Assembly (NCBI RefSeq): GCF_900113945.1
Contig: NZ_FORG01000002.1
Coordinates: 62,001-126,000 of the forward strand
Origin: Xenorhabdus mauleonii
GTDB lineage: Bacteria; Pseudomonadota; Gammaproteobacteria; Enterobacterales; Enterobacteriaceae
Length of the DNA: 64,000 nucleotides
Direction: 5' to 3'
Of this stretch, positions 53,201 to 61,300 are shown one piece after another. Each line of letters opens with the position of its first letter. The first letter of the stretch is position 1. Below the pieces are notes generated by a model. It saw only the letters and a list, made by a program, of their open reading frames with translations. It ran no database searches and was not told the DNA's origin. Made by a program: the position numbers and the translations under genes.

Positions 53201-55395
53201 CTTACCTACTGGCAAAACCGCATGTGAAGCTGGTGCCCGCAGAATTACGCCAACAACTCTCACTGCATCTTGCTGATTACATGCTGCCCAGCGCCTTTGT
53301 TGTTCTTGACGCTTTCCCTCTCGCCCCCAATGGCAAACTTGACCGTCAGGCACTGCCGTTACCTGATCAATCTGCTTTTGTCAGCCATACCTATGAAGCA
53401 CCTATCAACGAAATGGAAATCGCTCTGGCCCAAACATGGCAAACATTATTGCGGCTGGAAAAAGTGGGGCGTCGCGATCACTTCTTTGAATTGGGTGGAC
53501 ATTCGCTAATGGTGGTGAATTTAATCGAACAGTTGCGATTACAAGGCTGGAAGCTTGATCTCCGCTCCGTGTTTGCAACGCCAGTACTGGCCGACATGGC
53601 ACTAGCGATGCAACCCATTGAAGAACATGCCACTGCATTTATTGCGCCACCGAATCTCATTCCTGATGGCTGTACAAAAATCACGCCGGCCATGTTGCCT
53701 CTCATTTCTCTGGCGCAACATGAAATTGACACTATCACGGCGGTGATTCCCGGTGGTGCGGCCAATATCCAAGATATCTACCCCTTGGCTCCCTTACAGG
53801 AAGGTATGCTGTTCCATCATCTGTTACAGACTCAAGGGGATATATATCTGTTACAGCTCTTAATGGCCTTCGACAATCGTGAACGCCTTGATGCTTTTCT
53901 GTCTGCTTTCCAACAGGTGATTAACCGCCACGACATTTTGCGTACCGCTATTTGTTGGCAAGCTCTAAAACAGCCAGTGCAAGTCGTCTGTCGTCATGCA
54001 TCCCTGCATGTTGAGACTTTTGAGCCTGAAGATGATCACGCCATGCTGTCTCAGTTACAGGCACATACCAGTCCGTACAGGCATCGCCTTGATATACACC
54101 AAGCCCCGCTTATCTCTGCGAGTGTTGCCCATGACCCGCATCAGGGGGAATGGTTACTGGCGATGTGCGGCCACCACATACTGAATGACCACATTTCACT
54201 GGACATTATCATTTCTGAAATCAATGAACTTATGCACCGACGGGCCGAGCCTGCCACGCCGGCTTTGCCTTACCGTCACTTTATTGCCGAGACACTGAAA
54301 ATACCGCCTTCATCACATGAAGCTTATTTCCGTGAAACGCTGGGCGATGTCGAGATTCCCACCGTGCCTTTCGGCCTGCTGGATATCTACAGTGCAGACA
54401 GGCAAGTGACAAAGACCAGTCAGCTTATCCGTGCCTCCCTATCGAGAAACATCCGCAAGCAAGCACGCCGCCATAAAGTTAGCTGCGGTGTGCTGTTTCA
54501 TGTCGCTTTGGCGTTGGTATTGGCAAAAATCAGTCGTCAGGAAGATGTTGTTTTCGGCACTGTTTTGTCGGGACGTATGCAAGGCGGAACCGATATCAAT
54601 CAAATTCCTGGCCTGTTTATCAATACCCTGCCCACACGGATCCGGTTGGCTGAAAACAGCGTCCAACAGACCGTGCAAGCGGCCTACCGCAGTTTGACGC
54701 AATTGCTCGAACATGAACAAGCCTCACTGGCATTGGCCCAGCGCTGTAGCTCAGTCGCATCCCCTTTGCCTCTCTTTAACACACTGCTCAACTACCGCCA
54801 TACTCCGATGGATGCAGCCCGCACCGCATGGGAAGGCGTGCGCCTGATATCCGCAGAGGAAAGAATGAATTATCCCCTCTACTTTGCCGTGGATGATCTG
54901 GGCAAAAGTTTCCAGTTAGAAGTTCAAGCAGTGCAAGGAATCGATTCATCCCGCCTACATACTTACATGCTCAGTGCATTGTCTGGTTTAGTTGAAGCAT
55001 TAAATATCGCGCCTCAACAACCTATTGTGGATATACCGATTATTTCCGACATGGAGTTGCAGCAGTTACAAATTGATTTCACGAGTCATGCTGGGCAGAG
55101 AGAGCTTGCATTTGAGCACGCCGCTTTGGCAGGCCCCCCACATGAAGCTCCTCGCGGTGATGTGGAAACAGCCTTGGCTCAAATTTGGCAAAAACTGCTC
55201 AAACTGGAACGTGTGAGCCGACATGATAATTTCTTTAGTTCAGGGGGGCATTCACTTACCGCAATCCAGCTATTGGCCCGTATGCATGAGCAAAACATGC
55301 ACGTTTCATTGATGGATTTATTCACCCATCCTACTTTGAAGGAAATGGCAATGGTGGTGGATGATAGCCGAATGCCTTGTGTATCCGGCGAATAG
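41281..55395 (+). CDS. Non-ribosomal peptide synthetase 1, four A domains, A-less last module
   Basis: About 4,704 residues (ATG at 41281; the ATG at 41275 is one base from its ribosome binding site). Domains in order: rear half of a starter-type C domain (1-265, no HHxxxDG lobe); A1 (270-780); carrier T1 (Ser828, GGHS); dual C/E (885-1350, HSLLQTQGD and HHLISDH); A2; T2 (Ser1917); LCL (HHIIFDG); A3; T3 (Ser2981); LCL (HHIITDG); A4; T4 (Ser4075); dual C/E (HHLLQTQGD, HHILNDH); T5 (Ser4658), end. A fifth A domain and a thioesterase are absent. All A domains keep YTSGSTG and GKLDR. Codes read by eye against GrsA: A1 DVQFIAHVVK (proline-like), A2 DAWFVAAICK (hydrophobic), A3 DLYNNALTYK (alanine-like), A4 DISNIGAVTK (unassigned). 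Dual C/E placement predicts D-configuration for residues 1 and 4. Confidence 0.93.
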   Translation: MSHHSNHYSNDLQFWKKRYEILPPPLLQPASPNQSNTHNQSQSVVWQIDKALFQRIEGTIAQQKISILNFIHAVLVSYCARTTDADEIVIALPVHDHKHVEQQNSQESFSDIIPIGVTISSEDTFFDVLRQTTAEVRRCYEHQYVPLAEINRQTQVQQKTGRNHLFDIAIFDTEPSSEPFETPYPLSIIIRHQTAGILCSPEHDISPLALEFCFSTDYFSTTKISALQARLAVLMEGITIAPDIPIARLPLLPEAERQKILEDFNNTHVSLPKNALIHQMFEEQVQRDPNAIALFFEDQSMSYNELNQRANRLAHYLIAQGVRPDHRVAICVERSLEMVVGLLAILKAGGAYVPLDPTYPAERLAYILNDALPVALLTQSTLLSTLSCDCPTLLLDSPELTLETQPIHNPDIQILGLASHHLAYVIYTSGSTGLPKGVEMSLAALSNLLQWHRQDTSHFSGGGKTLQFAALGFDVAFQEIFTTLCEGGSLILINEEIRRDPQQLLHLIQQKKINRIFLPYIALQNIAEAASYIEGEFSCLSHIITAGEQLRITPAIRQFIQRCGTCQLHNHYGPTESHVVTSYTLAGSVEQWPSLPPIGHPIANTQIYILDTQGQPVPLGIAGEIYIAGASIARGYLNRPDLTAERFLHNPFSAQPDARMYKTGDLGRWLPDGNIEYLGRNDFQVKIRGFRIELGEIEARLIQCQGVHEAVVLVHENEKNHQKRLIAYLLPQANVKLVPSELRQQLSQHLADYMLPSAFVSLDAFPLTPSGKLDRRSLPDPDQSAFVISDYIPPRGKIETILSQIWQTLLGIEQVGRNDHFFELGGHSLMVVSLIKQLHIHGLHLSPHTVFATPILAEMASAILAAQETTSTFLVPPNGIPDNCTAITPEMLPLVSLTQDEIDSLAATIQGGAANIQDIYPLAPLQEGILFHSLLQTQGDIYIVLNLLAFDTRDYLDAFLAALQQVIDRHDVLRTSVHWQELKQPVQVVWRHASLHINTFVPASEQDIPAQLLAYLDPQQHQITLNQAPLVAAHIAHDPIQDAWLLALSFHHLISDHMTLELIIAEIKELLHDRGESDHIPNRQVENLPPALSYRDFVAQSLCVPESVHKDYFCNMLADVDSPTAPFGMLDVHSDKREITELSQPLAPALAQALRTQARHQGVSPSVLFHVAWALVLAKISGQNDVVFGTILLGRMQGRAGIEQVLGLFINTLPIRFSLADASAQEIIQTTYRNLATLLEHEQAPLALAQRCSGIPQSLPLFNTLLNYRHNQPENTYTHWEGIRLLAEKERSNYPINLSVDDWGKEFSLVVQTVSDINPARLIAYMTTALTGLLDALDNPLKKPLLDIAILPAEEQQQLLVDFNATQQTFPQDALIHQLFEKQEQNTPDAIAVNFDGQLLSYRELNQRANRLAHHLIALGVRPDERVAICVERCPEMLVGMLAIFKAGGAYVPLDPAYPAERLAYMLNDSAPVALLIQQALTHQLDCDIPTIILDTQEPASFALSDSNPDSRALGITPHHLAYVIYTSGSTGHPKGVMIEHHSLCNVMSDQKEILAITPDSRILQFASNSFDAAIWECCLTLLSGACLYLAKPTQLLPGATLLQYLETHAITHAPFLSPTALMAMDTLPATLQVLVVAGETCPPTLVKRWANGRQMFNAYGPTEATICATIYPCENPCDNQTENVLPIGRPIANTQIYILDAKGQPVPLCVTGEIYIGGENVARGYLNRPDLTAERFLPDPFSDRPNARMYKTGDLGCWLPDGNIAYLGRNDFQIKLRGFRIEPGEIEAQLVKCHGVREAAVLVREDETHQKRLIAYLLPEKGIELIPSELRQQLAQQLADYMLPSAFVTLDAFPLTPNGKLDRQALPAPDKTAIVTRHYEAPAGEMEIELAEIWQELLKLEQVSRYDHFFELGGHSLLAIQFAARVCQKLARELHLQQLFDNPVLADLAAILSNTSAPAPISIPIAERTAPIPLSFAQQRLWFLAQLDPAASLAYHIPILLQVKGELNFSALTAALNNLVARQESLRTRIVQIDEQTYQQIDAEDIGFTLTYQDLRSESGDAQQNHIAELVENDSCTPFDFTHGPLIRGQLLQLAEKEHVLLLTQHHIIFDGWSAGILLHELGILYRAALEGHNTPLLPLPIQYADYTVWQREYLQEHTLVAQRDFWREQLKGAPALLTLPSDRPRPSVQRYAGNQIPIHLSADLLASIKALAQRQDITLFMTLLTGWAIVLSRLSGQDDIVIGTPVANRPRHELENVIGFFVNTLPLRITLENCNTVAELCALVRKQALAAYAHQDLPFEQLVEILQPQRNLSYSPIFQVMLALDNTPPQSFELPDLSISFIEQALHSVHFDITLSLTETVDGLSGHLEYASDLFDRNTVERMVNYLTQVLTAMATDEMQEIAHLPLLSAAERQQLLVDFNATQIDFPQHALIHQLVEAQVQRTPNAIAVTFEEQSLSYDELNHCANRLAHHLIALGVRPDDRVAICLERSPLMIVGLLGILKAGGAYVPLDPNYPCKRLAYILEDSAPKVVLTQTKLRGLVDCSLPTVIFDSAEQYFDTEQNIDTVATCNPDTQALGLASHHLAYVIYTSGSTGQPKGVAIEHRNTVNFLTWAQQNFTPEELAHTLCATSLNFDLAVYECFAPLIAGGTVHLVPNALSLTTLKPTEVESTIRLINTVPSAILHLLNANAIPASTRTVNLAGEALKSTVVEQLFASSSVQAVCNLYGPSETTTYSTWTRMNRATGFAAHIGRPIANTQIYILDTHGQPVPLGVSGEIYIAGAGVARGYLNRPELTDERFLPDPFSSQPAARMYKTGDLGRWLPDGNIEYLGRNDFQVKIRGFRIELGEIETKLEQCRGVREAVVIAREDSQQQKQLVAYLLTESDRQPTPAELRQQLAQQLTDYMIPSAFVMLDTFPLTPNGKLDRQALPAPDASAVVTQGYEEPIGEVETALAQIWQTLLGFERVSRHDHFFELGGHSLLAIQLVIRVRQNLALEFSLPQLFAHPVLSDLAATLTGAAVATQAAKIPVAERHQHLPLSFAQQRLWFLAQLNPAASLAYHIPAVLHLRGQLNLSAFKAALDLLVARQESLRTRFTFVNEQPCQHIDAENIGFALNYQDIRELNNGSGVEQIDERIAQETQTLFDFSNEPPIRGQLLQRSDDEYIFILTQHHIITDGWSVGIFIQELGQLYRAALEGKKGLLPPLPIQYVDYAVWQQEWLQSDMMAAQRNFWQEQLQGAPELLALPTDRPRPPEQSYTGDSIPIHLDAELLARLKALGQRQGTTLFMTLLAGWSIVLSRLSGQNDIVIGTPVTNRPQSELEGIIGFFANTLPLRVELENSHTVAELLTHIRERALAAYEHQNLPFEQLVEILQPNRSLSYNPIFQVMLALDNTPVHSLELPGLSVSMLEQTRNSAHFDLTLSLAETKNGLTGYLEYASDLFDNVTVDRIAGYLIQVLTAMTVDEKQNVAHLPMLSAAERQQLLVEFNTPHSECPQLVDEPFLHEPSRSQRGLIHQSFEEQVQRTPDATAVIFGEQSLSYQELNRRANQLAHRLIAFGVRPDDRVAICVERGLDMIIGLFGILKAGAGYIPLDPEYPSERLIYQLSDGKPVLLLTQKHLQKGLFVQDLPVWQLDDETCHQSLAQQPVYNPDSEQLGLKPHHLAYIIYTSGSTGHPKGVMLEHHNVVSLIHAQRQVSQPQLGDRILQFVTVAFDISVSDIFPTLASGAALVLRPAHIKVPDMGFVNFLREQKVTIINVPTAFWNHWVEEVMVGHRGFSPYLHTVIVGGDKIEQRYLADWLSCPETQSCRWFNAYGPTEITVTATALQIDGKHALPVTDNIPIGRPLSNTRMYILDAFGEPVPIGVGGEIYIGGQGVARGYSNQPKLTAERFVFDPFSEQPNARMYKTGDLGRWRADGNIEFLGRNDFQVKIRGFRIELGEVETRLMQCNGVREAIVLAREMPVQKGMASDKRLIAYLLAKPHVKLVPAELRQQLSLHLADYMLPSAFVVLDAFPLAPNGKLDRQALPLPDQSAFVSHTYEAPINEMEIALAQTWQTLLRLEKVGRRDHFFELGGHSLMVVNLIEQLRLQGWKLDLRSVFATPVLADMALAMQPIEEHATAFIAPPNLIPDGCTKITPAMLPLISLAQHEIDTITAVIPGGAANIQDIYPLAPLQEGMLFHHLLQTQGDIYLLQLLMAFDNRERLDAFLSAFQQVINRHDILRTAICWQALKQPVQVVCRHASLHVETFEPEDDHAMLSQLQAHTSPYRHRLDIHQAPLISASVAHDPHQGEWLLAMCGHHILNDHISLDIIISEINELMHRRAEPATPALPYRHFIAETLKIPPSSHEAYFRETLGDVEIPTVPFGLLDIYSADRQVTKTSQLIRASLSRNIRKQARRHKVSCGVLFHVALALVLAKISRQEDVVFGTVLSGRMQGGTDINQIPGLFINTLPTRIRLAENSVQQTVQAAYRSLTQLLEHEQASLALAQRCSSVASPLPLFNTLLNYRHTPMDAARTAWEGVRLISAEERMNYPLYFAVDDLGKSFQLEVQAVQGIDSSRLHTYMLSALSGLVEALNIAPQQPIVDIPIISDMELQQLQIDFTSHAGQRELAFEHAALAGPPHEAPRGDVETALAQIWQKLLKLERVSRHDNFFSSGGHSLTAIQLLARMHEQNMHVSLMDLFTHPTLKEMAMVVDDSRMPCVSGE

Positions 55396-55436
55396 CGCTT
55401 TATTTTATAAAAACCGGATATTTGATAATAACCAAA

Positions 55437-55462
55437 CAAGTGGCTGTTCCGGCAGCCACTTG
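55437..55462 (+). terminator. Possible terminator after NRPS 1
   Basis: CAAGTGGCTG and CAGCCACTTG (10-base perfect stem, loop TTCCGG) start 41 bases after the stop. A second small hairpin, TTGCCA/TGGCAA, overlaps its end. There is no T-run, so termination would be weak or Rho-dependent. Confidence 0.45.
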
Positions 55463-55744
55463 CCAGCCCGTTGGCAAATATGACGGCAAAACCCTTTTTC
55501 AATCGCAGGATATACAGCCTGCAGTGATTCAAACCCACGTCTGACAGTTTCATGCTCAACCGTGCAAATATATATCCAACTGGCACTGAGGTTATTGGGT
55601 AAAACTTTGTATCTGAAAAATACGCTGCCTGAGAAATCACGCCCCCAAGAGAAAATTATGCGGATTTTTATTGAAGAAAGAAATTACGTTCCTTTTAGTT
55701 TTATTACCCTTTATTGGATATACGCGTCGTACTTCAAGGTGCAT

Positions 55745-55777
55745 GTATTATCATCCCGCGTCGCGGGATGATAATAC
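55745..55777. repeat. Perfect 33-base palindrome with repeat-like flanks
   Basis: GTATTATCATCCCGCG, a single T, then the exact complement. The flanks TATACGCGTCGTACTTCAAGG on the left and CTGAAACTTGGAG...GGGTATA on the right are imperfectly inverted and resemble the CTTCAAG/CTTGAAG ends of the other palindromic repeats in this window. Probably another small mobile palindromic element. Confidence 0.6.
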
Positions 55778-55967
55778 GTTGCTTCCTGAAACTTGGAGTT
55801 AATAGGGTATATATCACGTATTAGGTATCTCACGATTTTTTGGCGAAATAATAACTTCAAAGAAAAACTTTTTAATAATGATATTGTCAGATATGGTACA
55901 TCTATTTATTGCAGTAGCGCCCAGATATGGTCAATCATTCCAACAATATTTTTTAGGAACTTTTATA

Positions 55968-56735
55968 ATGCCATGGACATTTTCACATCCAGCCGCTGTT
56001 TTTCCTTTGAGAAAACTTCCCGGAGGGAAGCTATTGAATTTACCGGCTCTCGTTGTCGGAAGTTTATCCCCTGATTTTTTTTACTCTATTATGCAATATA
56101 AACTTGCGGCGACTTCGCATCACTTGCTGGGATGGTTTTATACTGCATTTCCTTTATGCCTGCTCATATTCTTCATTGTGCGGCTATTGTCATCCCCTTT
56201 GTCCAACCTTTTCCCGTTGTCCTTTTCCCCTTATGTAAAACAAGGATATAAAGAAAAAGCTATTTTTGTTTTATCGTTATACATAGGGGCTATAACCCAT
56301 ATAGCTTGGGATGCTTTCACTCACGAAACCGGTTTTTTCGTGAAACTCTTTCCTTTATTACAATCCCGTATTTTTCATTTTATAGCCGATGGGCAAGGCA
56401 TAGGAATATATAAAATTCTGCAACACCTCAGCTCACTGTTAGGATTGCTGTACCTGGTGACAAAATACTGGCAGTACCAGAAAAAATTAGCACCCGCTAT
56501 TCAAGCAAAGAACAAAGTAAAACTCTATCGTCTGCTCGGCATTGGATTTATTTCAGGCTTTTTAACCTTGCCTGTCGCACTGTTTTTATCTTGGGAAATT
56601 TCAGGAATTGATATAAAAAGATTAACTTTTCTTGAACTGACGCTATCTGTCCCCGTTTTCTTGATTGTTCTGATAATTATTGCTGTATGGAACGCCTGTT
56701 TTATGCCAATGAAAGATAGGGCAAATCAACGTTAA
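55968..56735 (+). CDS. DUF4184 family membrane protein
   Basis: A 255-residue polytopic membrane protein. It begins PWTFSHPAAVFPLRKLPGG, the family's hallmark N-terminus, with conserved His and Asp residues in GSLSPDFFY and THIAWDAFTHETGFF that recall metal-dependent hydrolases of the YdjM type. About six hydrophobic helices are visible. The ATG at 55968 has AGGA 10 bases upstream; the frame opens 30 codons earlier without a ribosome binding site. Its function is unknown. It lies between the two NRPS genes on the same strand; a link to export or self-protection is speculation. Confidence 0.75.
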   Translation: MPWTFSHPAAVFPLRKLPGGKLLNLPALVVGSLSPDFFYSIMQYKLAATSHHLLGWFYTAFPLCLLIFFIVRLLSSPLSNLFPLSFSPYVKQGYKEKAIFVLSLYIGAITHIAWDAFTHETGFFVKLFPLLQSRIFHFIADGQGIGIYKILQHLSSLLGLLYLVTKYWQYQKKLAPAIQAKNKVKLYRLLGIGFISGFLTLPVALFLSWEISGIDIKRLTFLELTLSVPVFLIVLIIIAVWNACFMPMKDRANQR

Positions 56736-56866
56736 CTTATTGGTATTTTTTGTCGTTTATTGATTGATGGTTACTGATAAGTCAAGGTGTCCGGATTTGG
56801 GATAAATATTAACCCCATGTTCTGCTCGGGGGTTAATATTGATAGTAACTTGCTTAGGAATTCATA

Positions 56867-57628
56867 ATGAAATCAAACCTAAAAATAGCTGCCGCACAAT
56901 TTAATCCAGCTAGCGGTGATATTACCGAGAATATAAAGAAACACTTGCAATTAATCTCTGTCGCCGTCAATGAGAACGCCGATGTCATTATCTTTCCTGA
57001 GCTTTCTTTAACTGGGTATGAACCTGAATGGGCGCGAGAGTTAGCTTTTATTGATTCTGACCCGCGTTGGGAACCGTTTTCACTCATTGCACAAAAACAT
57101 GGCATAACGATTATTATTGGCGCGCCGGTGAAAAATGGCGATGACAAACCTCAAATTGGTTTATTTATCATTCAGCCCAGCAATCCCGTTTCCCATTACA
57201 GTAAAATGCATCTACATTCAGGGGAAAATGAGTATTTCACAGCGGGTTCATGTGAGAAGGTATTTCAACTTGATAAGCATACTTTGGGGCTGGCAATATG
57301 TGCTGATACCGGTATTGATTCCCATGCCAGCAATACGGCGACGGCCGGAGCATCCATCTATTTAGCGTCAGTATTAATTACGGGTAAAGGCTACATTGAT
57401 GACACAATTAGATTACGCAACCACGCAAAATCCCACGGTATGGTGGTCATAATGGCGAATTTTTGCGGCCTTACTGGAGGCTGGAATACCACCGGAAAAA
57501 GTGCAATCTGGGATGAATGTGGCAATTTACTCATTGAAGCCCCAGAAAATCACGCTTGCCTTGTCATTGCCGAAATAAAAAAAACTGGCATTGATGTGCA
57601 ATGTATTCCGGTTTCCATTGGATCTTAA
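56867..57628 (+). CDS. Nitrilase-superfamily carbon-nitrogen hydrolase
   Basis: A 253-residue amidase/nitrilase-fold enzyme, likely cytosolic. The catalytic triad is present: Glu45 (FPELSLTGYE), Lys113 (YSKMHLHSGE) and Cys145 (LAICADTGID). The family hydrolyses C-N bonds of amides, nitriles or N-acyl compounds. The cysteine motif ICADTG differs from the ICYD/ICWD of better-known branches, so the substrate is open. It lies between two NRPS genes on the same strand, but 700 bases separate it from NRPS 2, so co-transcription is uncertain. Confidence 0.85.
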   Translation: MKSNLKIAAAQFNPASGDITENIKKHLQLISVAVNENADVIIFPELSLTGYEPEWARELAFIDSDPRWEPFSLIAQKHGITIIIGAPVKNGDDKPQIGLFIIQPSNPVSHYSKMHLHSGENEYFTAGSCEKVFQLDKHTLGLAICADTGIDSHASNTATAGASIYLASVLITGKGYIDDTIRLRNHAKSHGMVVIMANFCGLTGGWNTTGKSAIWDECGNLLIEAPENHACLVIAEIKKTGIDVQCIPVSIGS

Positions 57629-58334
57629 TTCATTAAATGTGGATTAACCTGATTAAGTACACGTTCTAAGTAAAGCGGTCAGTTAGTATAGTCAGCATCT
57701 TACTCGCCAAAAGAAAATGCTCTAGGATCTACAAACAACTGACCGAAATTGTTATTACCTTGCCAACCTATTCAGCCATGTCGTTTAATTGGATAATCAC
57801 TTTATTTGTCATAGATTATAGGATGCAGGTTAGATCCTTCACCGTACAGCTCACCCCTGTCTTCCGCCTGCTTAATTTTGTCGACTGCACCGATGATCAG
57901 ATTACCTTTCTTATCAATAAACCTAAGAATGATGCAAGCAATGATCCATGTGTGTTGCTGATTATTTGCAGCGCTCAGAGTAAGAAGGTTTTTCAAAACG
58001 GATGGACTATTTTTCCCATTCACTTTTTCAATTCAAGAGAACTAATGCATTTCCACTATTAATCAAATAACTAAAATTCGCTTTCTGCTGTATCTCCTTC
58101 CTCTGAATAATGCCAATCCACTCTTAGTTAAAAATAAAATATCGACAATCGATAATTGTTTAGTTAATTTAACTTTAATATGCAATTTAATATATAAAAT
58201 TCAGTTAAATACACTCATAACTGAATGATGTTTAATTTTTTTCTTCGAATGTTAACGAGTTTACAGAGCAAATAACTCCTTATTTTCAAGCAAATGGATC
58301 AACTTTAATTTGAGCTGTTAAAGGAGAAATAAAC
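57629..58334 (+). promoter_or_regulatory. Spacer and NRPS 2 upstream region
   Basis: About 700 bases. The left part has an inverted pair CGGTCAGTT (57675) and AACTGACCG (57741) and frames of 60-100 codons in both directions without good starts. The minus frame 57802-58023 (ending ...GAVDKIKQAEDRGELYG) looks protein-like but is unrecognised. The right 250 bases are AT-rich, contain TTCAGTT...AACTGAA (about 58201-58225), and end with the ribosome binding site AAGGAG (58321-58326). Confidence 0.45.
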
Positions 58335-61300
58335 ATGTCCAGCAATCACAATCGCGCCTCAGAAATTTCTCAGGCGATTGATAATGGCGCATCTCCCTCC
58401 TGCCATGCATCGCCCCTCAGCACCATACAGCAGGCTATCTGGCTGGAACAGGCTATCCATCCTGATTCCTCCAATTACAACATCGGTTTTTTTATCTGCA
58501 TAGAAGGGAAACTGAATGAAGCTCTGTTTGCACGTGCTTTTGAAAAGGCAGTTCATTACCATGATGCATTGCGTTTGCAATTTACTGACATTCATGGGCT
58601 TCCTTCTCAAAAGATTGTGGATACCCTTCCTGCCTCCATTGTCATACGCGATTTCTCATCTTATCCAGATGCAAAAGCTCAAATAAAACAACATATTGAT
58701 GCCTCGTTTATACGCCAGTTCCATCTGAATGGAGCGCTGTGGCGCACTGAACTATTACGGGTCAGCCAAACTTGCCGCTACTGGCAGTTTTGCTGTCATC
58801 ATTTAATCAATGATGGCACGGGGTTATTCACCCTGCTCAACAATGTGATTAATGCCTACAACTGCCTGATGAAGGATGAACCCTTAAATTGGAATGCCTT
58901 CTCTTATCTGGATTTCGTCCAGAATGAGCGGACTTACCTCGATTCTCAAGCCTATTCACAGGATTTACAATTTTGGTTGCAGCGTTTTGAAAACCCGCCT
59001 TCTCCCTTGCTTTATCCCGTACATGCCGACAAAACCGCAAGACAGGGGAAAGCCGAAAATATTTTTTGGCGGCTCGATCAGACGATGGCTCAACGCATTG
59101 AAACAATCTTTGCCAGACAGGGATTACCTTTCCTGTATTTTATGTATGCCGTGATTGCCTGCTATTTCGTGCGAACAACAGGGACAGATGAAATCGTCAT
59201 CGGCATTCCCGTGCACAACCGAAAAAATGCCCGGCAAAAAAGAACATTGGGGGTCTTTGTCTCTGTGATCCCTATTCGGGTAACGGTTTCTCCCGAAGAC
59301 ACGCTCCGTGATGTGATGCAAAAAGCAGAGGCTGAATTTAACCAGAGTTACAAACACCAGCGTGTTCCCATGGCTGAGGTCAGCCGCAAGACGCATATTA
59401 AACAGAAGACCGGGCGGGCCAACCTGTTTGACATTGCATTGTCCATTGAGCTTTTTAATGCTGATCTGCATATCGAAGGAGAAGATGCTCAGGTCAAATA
59501 TTTTGAACTCTACCGGGGCATTCCTCCCTACCCTCTCGCGATTTCAGTGAAACAGTACGCCCTTGGCCTTGGCGATGATAATCCTCCCATTGCCATTGAA
59601 TTTAATTTCTCCACGGATTACCTGAGTGTCGAAGAGATTGCCGCGCTTCAATCCCGTCTGGCTGTATTGCTTGATGCCGCCCTTGCTTCACCCGATACAC
59701 CGATAGCCGATTTACCCATTTTGCCGGAAGATGAACGCCAAAAAGTCTTGGTGGATTTCCGCGCCCCCCAGATTGATTTTCCACAAAATGCAGTGATCCA
59801 CCAACTGTTTGAAACACAAGTTAAATCAACGCCTGATGCCATTGCTGTCGTCTTTGAAGATCAATCCCTGAGTTATGACGCGCTGAATCGGTGTGCCAAT
59901 CGTCTGGCCCATCAATTGATTGCCCTGGGAGTGCGCCCAGACGATCGGGTGGCGATTTGTGCCGAACGCAGTCTGGATATTGTGATTGGCCTGTTGGGTA
60001 TCCTCAAGGCAGGCGGGGCCTATGTGCCGCTCGACCCGACTTACCCGGCTGAACGGCTGGCCTATATGCTCAATGATTCAGCCCCTGTAGCGCTGCTCAT
60101 TCAGCCTGCCACGGCAAAAATGCTGGACAATCAGCTATCAATCAGCCACATACCCGCAATCATGCTGGAGGGAGGAAAACCTGATAATAAAAATCAGCCT
60201 GCCTTAGATGAAAAATCGGCAGAGAATCCGGATAGCCAAGCTCTGGGATTAACTTCACACAATCTGGCTTATGTTATTTATACTTCCGGCTCAACCGGGC
60301 AACCCAAAGGGGTCATGGTGGAACATTATGGTTTATGTAACTTGATTACCACCCAGCAAAAAATCCTTTCCCTCACGCCGGGCAGCCGCCTGTTGCAGTT
60401 TGTTTCAAACAGTTTCGATGTCTATATCTGGGAATGTTGCATGGCTCTCTTGGCTGGAAGTCAGCTTTATCTTGCCAAACGCGCCGATATCCTGCCGGGG
60501 GCAACGTTGTCCCATTACTTGGAAACCCATGCCATTACCCACGTGTTTTTGTCCCCCACCGTTTTGGCGGCAATGGATTCGATTCCTGATACCGTGCAAG
60601 TTTTAATAACCGGCAGTGAAGTCTGTCCGCTAATACAGGTCAAACGTTGGGCGCACGGGCGACAGATGTTCAATGGTTATGGACCGACAGAAACCACCAT
60701 TTGTGTCACTCTCTATCAATGTAACGATCAAGATAAAAACGCCCCGCCGATTGGGCGCCCTATTGCCAATACTCAGATTTATATTCTGGATACCAACGGT
60801 CAGCCTGTTCCGATTGGAAGCACAGGCGAGATCTATATTGGTGGTGTGGGAGTTACCCGTGGTTACCTCAACCTCCCTGAACTCACACAAAGCGTTTTCC
60901 TGCCAGATCCTTTTTCAATCGCCACCGGAGCGCGCATGTACAAAACCGGTGATCTGGCTCGTTGGTTGCCGGACGGCAATATTGAGTACATCAGCCGCAA
61001 CGATTTTCAAATCAAACTGCGCGGTTACCGCATTGAACTGGGCGAAATTGAAAACCATCTCACGCAGTGCCAAGGCGTACGCGAAGCCGTTGTTATAGAC
61101 CGGAAAGACAATACTGGTCAGAAGCGCCTTGTGGCCTACCTGCTCGCAAAACCAGATACAAAATTGGTGCCGACACAGTTGCGCCAACAGCTCACACAAA
61201 AACTGGCTGACTACATGATCCCCAGTGCTTTCGTGACGCTTGACACTTTCCCGCAAACTCCCAATGGCAAACTGGATCGTCAGGCCTTGCCCGAACCCGA

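Larger units (their letters stand above)
55396..55967. other. Spacer after NRPS 1
   Basis: About 570 bases with no credible gene. It holds two hairpins just after the NRPS stop, a perfect 33-base palindrome at 55745-55777, and the ribosome binding site AGGA (55955) of the next gene. Minus-strand frames here overlap the NRPS and look like shadows. Confidence 0.45.

Noticed and set aside
57802-58023. 73-codon minus-strand frame in the NRPS 2 upstream region
   Set aside because: Composition is fairly protein-like, but there is no start signal and no recognisable family; noted only as a possible remnant.
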